Shown here piece by piece: positions 61,888 through 64,000 of a DNA stretch of 64,000 nucleotides (the first letter of the stretch is position 1; every line of letters begins with the position of its first letter). The notes under the pieces were generated by a model. It was not told the origin of the DNA and did not search any database. It was given only the letters and a program-made list of their open reading frames with translations. A program made the translations under genes and the position numbers. This stretch comes from Pseudomonas sp. SLFW. GTDB taxonomy: Bacteria > Pseudomonadota > Gammaproteobacteria > Pseudomonadales > Pseudomonadaceae. The stretch is taken from positions 248,001 through 312,000 of the forward strand of contig NZ_JAAAKW010000005.1 in NCBI RefSeq assembly GCF_009905615.1, read 5' to 3'.

Positions 61888-62988
61888 ATGAAACACATCA
61901 TTGTCGTCGGCGCTGGCGCCGTCGGGCTTTCCTGCGCGCGTGCCGCACTGAAACGCGGGCATCGCGTCACGGTTCTGGAGCAGGGAGCCTTGCCCAATCC
62001 GCAAGCGGCCTCCTACGACCAGCACCGGATGATCCGCTACCAATACGGCGATGCCGAGGGCTACACGCAGATGGTGGGCGAGGCGTTCGGTGCCTGGGAG
62101 CGGCTCTGGCAAGACATCGGTGAACAGCATTTCGTGGCCACCGGCACCTTCGGCGTGTCGATGGAAGCGAATGACGAGATTCAACTGACGCTGCCGACCT
62201 TCCGCCGTCTGGGCATCCCCCATGAAGTGATGAGCAGCGACGCGGCCGAGCGGCTCTGCCCGCAGCTGATGCTCCCGGCCTCGGCGCAAGGCTTGTATCA
62301 GGCCGACGGCGGCGTGCTGTTCGCCGATCGCATCGTGGACAGCCTGTTGGCCTGGGTGCGAACCCACGGCGCAACGCTTCAATCCCACTGCAAAGTCATG
62401 CACGTCAACACTGTCGCCAGCCGCGTGACCCTTGACGACGGCGAAGTCGTGCAGGGCGATGCGGTAATCGTGGCGGCCGGTGCCTGGTTGCCGGGCCTGA
62501 TGCCGCAGATCGACGACCTGCCGATCTGGCGCCAGGCGGTCTGTTACGTCCAGGCCCCACCGGAGCAACAGGTTCATTGGGCCAGCGGTCCTTGCCTCAC
62601 GGATCTGGGCGTCGGCGACAACTACGCGCTGGCCCCCGCAGGCGGGACCGGCCTGAAGTTCGGTTCGGGCCTGCATCGCCGCGCGGGCTCGCCGGAGCTG
62701 ACCGGGTTCAAGGCGGACGTGACCGAAGGCTACGACGTCATCGCCCATTTCGCCCCTTACCTGCGCGACGCCGCCGAGTACCGCCCCCTGCGCATGGCGG
62801 TGGGGTATTACGTCAAGGACGCCACCGCCAAATTTCGCGTGCAACAGGATGGCCAGGCCGTGGTGGTGACCAATTGCGATGGCCAGATGTTCAAGTTTTC
62901 TTCGTTGATGGGCGAGCGCGTGCTGGCCTGTATCGACGGAGAGCTGGCTGCCGATGCGCTGACCCGCTGGGCCGCCGGTGAGCTGTGA
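61888..62988 (+). CDS. FAD-dependent amine/amino acid oxidase (SolA/sarcosine oxidase-like)
   Basis: The 366 residues begin with HIIVVGAGAVGLSCARAAL, a DAO-type FAD motif. It is followed by SYDQHRMIRYQYGD, the D-Q-x-x-x-x-R pattern of monomeric sarcosine and N-methyltryptophan oxidases. Later come DGGVLFADRIVDSLL and VIVAAGAWLPGLM. The covalent-flavin Cys expected in R-x-C-x-Y-T near residue 305 is replaced here (MAVGYYVKDATAKF), so FAD may be non-covalent. It likely oxidises the amine or opine brought in by the importer directly upstream. Confidence 0.87.
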   Translation: MKHIIVVGAGAVGLSCARAALKRGHRVTVLEQGALPNPQAASYDQHRMIRYQYGDAEGYTQMVGEAFGAWERLWQDIGEQHFVATGTFGVSMEANDEIQLTLPTFRRLGIPHEVMSSDAAERLCPQLMLPASAQGLYQADGGVLFADRIVDSLLAWVRTHGATLQSHCKVMHVNTVASRVTLDDGEVVQGDAVIVAAGAWLPGLMPQIDDLPIWRQAVCYVQAPPEQQVHWASGPCLTDLGVGDNYALAPAGGTGLKFGSGLHRRAGSPELTGFKADVTEGYDVIAHFAPYLRDAAEYRPLRMAVGYYVKDATAKFRVQQDGQAVVVTNCDGQMFKFSSLMGERVLACIDGELAADALTRWAAGEL

Positions 62989-63040
62989 TGCCGCTTTTAA
63001 TACCCGAATTTCAATCCATTCAACCGACAGGACACCGACC

Positions 63041-63394
63041 ATGAGCTATCTGACCCATTTCAATTTTTCCGACCTCGGCGAAGGCCGCAAAGGCGAGCCA
63101 TTGCCGGACCGACTGGTCGAGGGCAACCCGATATTCACCACCTGGGACATCGAAAAAAGCGCGGACGGCCGGGTCCGGACAGGCGTCTGGGAAGTGACCC
63201 CCGGTGCCTACTGGTCGATCAAGGGCGAGAGCTGGGAGTATTGTGCGATCCTCTCCGGCGTCTCCGAACTGGTGGAAGAAGGCCAGCCGGTCAAACGCAT
63301 TCAGGCCGGGGACACCTTTATCATGCGCCCGGGCTTCAAAGGCATCTGGCGCGTGCTCGAAACCACCCGCAAAGTCTGGGTCCAACTGGATTGA
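63041..63394 (+). CDS. Small single-domain cupin (cupin_3-like)
   Basis: The ATG at 63041 (ACAGGA upstream) gives 117 residues; the longer frame from 62978 is not supported. The barrel shows GVWEVTPGAYWSIKGESWEYCAILSG and GDTFIMRPGFKGIWRVLETTRKVW. Members are often enzymes or helpers in ureidoglycolate- or amine-related pathways. It belongs to the operon of the FAD oxidase. The catalytic role is unknown. Confidence 0.85.
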   Translation: MSYLTHFNFSDLGEGRKGEPLPDRLVEGNPIFTTWDIEKSADGRVRTGVWEVTPGAYWSIKGESWEYCAILSGVSELVEEGQPVKRIQAGDTFIMRPGFKGIWRVLETTRKVWVQLD

Positions 63395-63399
63395 CGACC

Positions 63400-64000
63400 A
63401 TGAGTTTTGTCTACAAGGCCGAGCCGGAACGCGGCGAAGAATGGCGCGCGCTGTTTCGACAGCTCGCACCGGACATGCCGTTTTATGTCTGGCCTGAAAC
63501 CGGCCCTGCCCACGAGGTGCGCTACCTGGCGGTGTGGGAGCCGCCTGACCGGCTGATGGAACGCTTTCCCAGCCTGGAACTGTTGTTTTCAGTGGGCGCC
63601 GGGGTCGATCAATTGGAGGGCGCGGGCATCCCCGAACACATACCGGTGGTGCGCATGACCGAGCCGGGCATCGCTCAGGACATGGCCGAATACGTCACGC
63701 TGGCGGTCCTGGCGTTGCATCGGGACTGGCCTGTGTACTTGGAGCGACAGCGGCAGAAGGTCTGGCAGGAACAGCGCAACGTGCCCGCGTCCCGGCGCCG
63801 TGTCGGGGTGCTGGGGTTGGGCATGCTGGGCCGTCAGGCGTTGCGACAGTTGCAGCCGTTCGGCTTTCCGCTTGCAGGCTGGAGTCGCTCTGGAGGCGAG
63901 ATCGAAGGCGTCGAAGTGTTCGCCGGGGAAGCGCAGTTGTCGGCATTTCTGGCGCGCACCGACATTCTTGTGTGCCTGCTGCCGCTGACCGATCAGACGC
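63400..64000 (+). CDS. D-2-hydroxyacid dehydrogenase, GhrA-like (3' end outside the window)
   Basis: The ATG at 63400 lies five bases after the cupin stop. About 200 residues are visible: FYVWPETGPAHEVRYLAVWEPPDRLME, LLFSVGAGVDQLEG, MTEPGIAQDMAEYVTLAVLALHRDW and the NAD-binding RRVGVLGLGMLGRQALRQL, then DILVCLLPLT. The catalytic Arg is not clearly before the edge and Glu/His must be beyond it. The family reduces glyoxylate or hydroxypyruvate. With the oxidase upstream it may handle a 2-oxoacid product. Confidence 0.9.
   Translation, partial: MSFVYKAEPERGEEWRALFRQLAPDMPFYVWPETGPAHEVRYLAVWEPPDRLMERFPSLELLFSVGAGVDQLEGAGIPEHIPVVRMTEPGIAQDMAEYVTLAVLALHRDWPVYLERQRQKVWQEQRNVPASRRRVGVLGLGMLGRQALRQLQPFGFPLAGWSRSGGEIEGVEVFAGEAQLSAFLARTDILVCLLPLTDQT

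Overview
The window is a stretch of Pseudomonas-like chromosome. Support comes from the high GC content, the dense one-direction gene blocks, a ProP and a GreB very close to known gammaproteobacterial proteins, and repeated REP elements of the GTGGGAGCGAATTCATTCGCGAA type seen in the syringae/fluorescens lineages. No rRNA, tRNA, integrase, transposase, phage block or CRISPR array was seen. The species cannot be fixed from the sequence alone.

Left part (1-25.8 kb). A minus-strand curli block (csgE, csgF, one very large curlin, csgG cut by the window edge) is followed by a hybrid histidine kinase and an acetyltransferase. Then comes a LysR gene divergent from a split transketolase, a 3-hydroxyisobutyrate-dehydrogenase-like enzyme and an MHS-type transporter. 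A signal-less NlpC/P60-like protein with a peptidoglycan-binding tail, a small glycine-zipper protein and a GNAT enzyme lead to a Kai region. It holds kaiC, two kaiB-like genes and a hybrid histidine kinase in one overlapping operon, with a second hybrid kinase divergent from it. No kaiA is seen. Minus-strand metabolic genes follow: aroQ-type dehydratase, GST, quinone oxidoreductase, an orphan TOBE domain, a RidA protein and a flavin monooxygenase, with a divergent LysR regulator.

Middle part (26-48.3 kb). These are separate catabolic islands, each with its own transporter and usually its own regulator. One is a fused permease-ATPase importer with a PhyH dioxygenase, a binding protein and a class II aldolase. 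Another is a GntR-controlled set of aldehyde dehydrogenase, two ACS-type MFS carriers, a metallo-beta-lactamase-fold hydrolase and a hydroxyacid dehydrogenase. A third is a LysR-controlled acyl-CoA set (MaoC-fold protein, two acyl-CoA dehydrogenases, MHS carrier, CoA transferase). An exported M20 peptidase lies between the second and third. ProP, the osmosensing transporter with its C-terminal coiled coil, ends this part.

Right part (48.8-64 kb). A polar amino acid ABC importer is split by a BesD-like Fe/2OG oxygenase and a divergent LysR. GreB, two AraC regulators around a short-chain dehydrogenase, and a small membrane protein follow. The last block is a second amino acid/opine-type ABC importer with a FAD amine oxidase, a cupin and a D-2-hydroxyacid dehydrogenase that runs off the window.

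The most interesting items are the KaiA-less Kai operon with two KaiB proteins and a dedicated hybrid kinase, the single giant curlin followed by an internal terminator, the BesD-like oxygenase with an intact HxD facial triad, the orphan TOBE protein, and a 15-bp element shared by the promoters of the RidA and monooxygenase genes.
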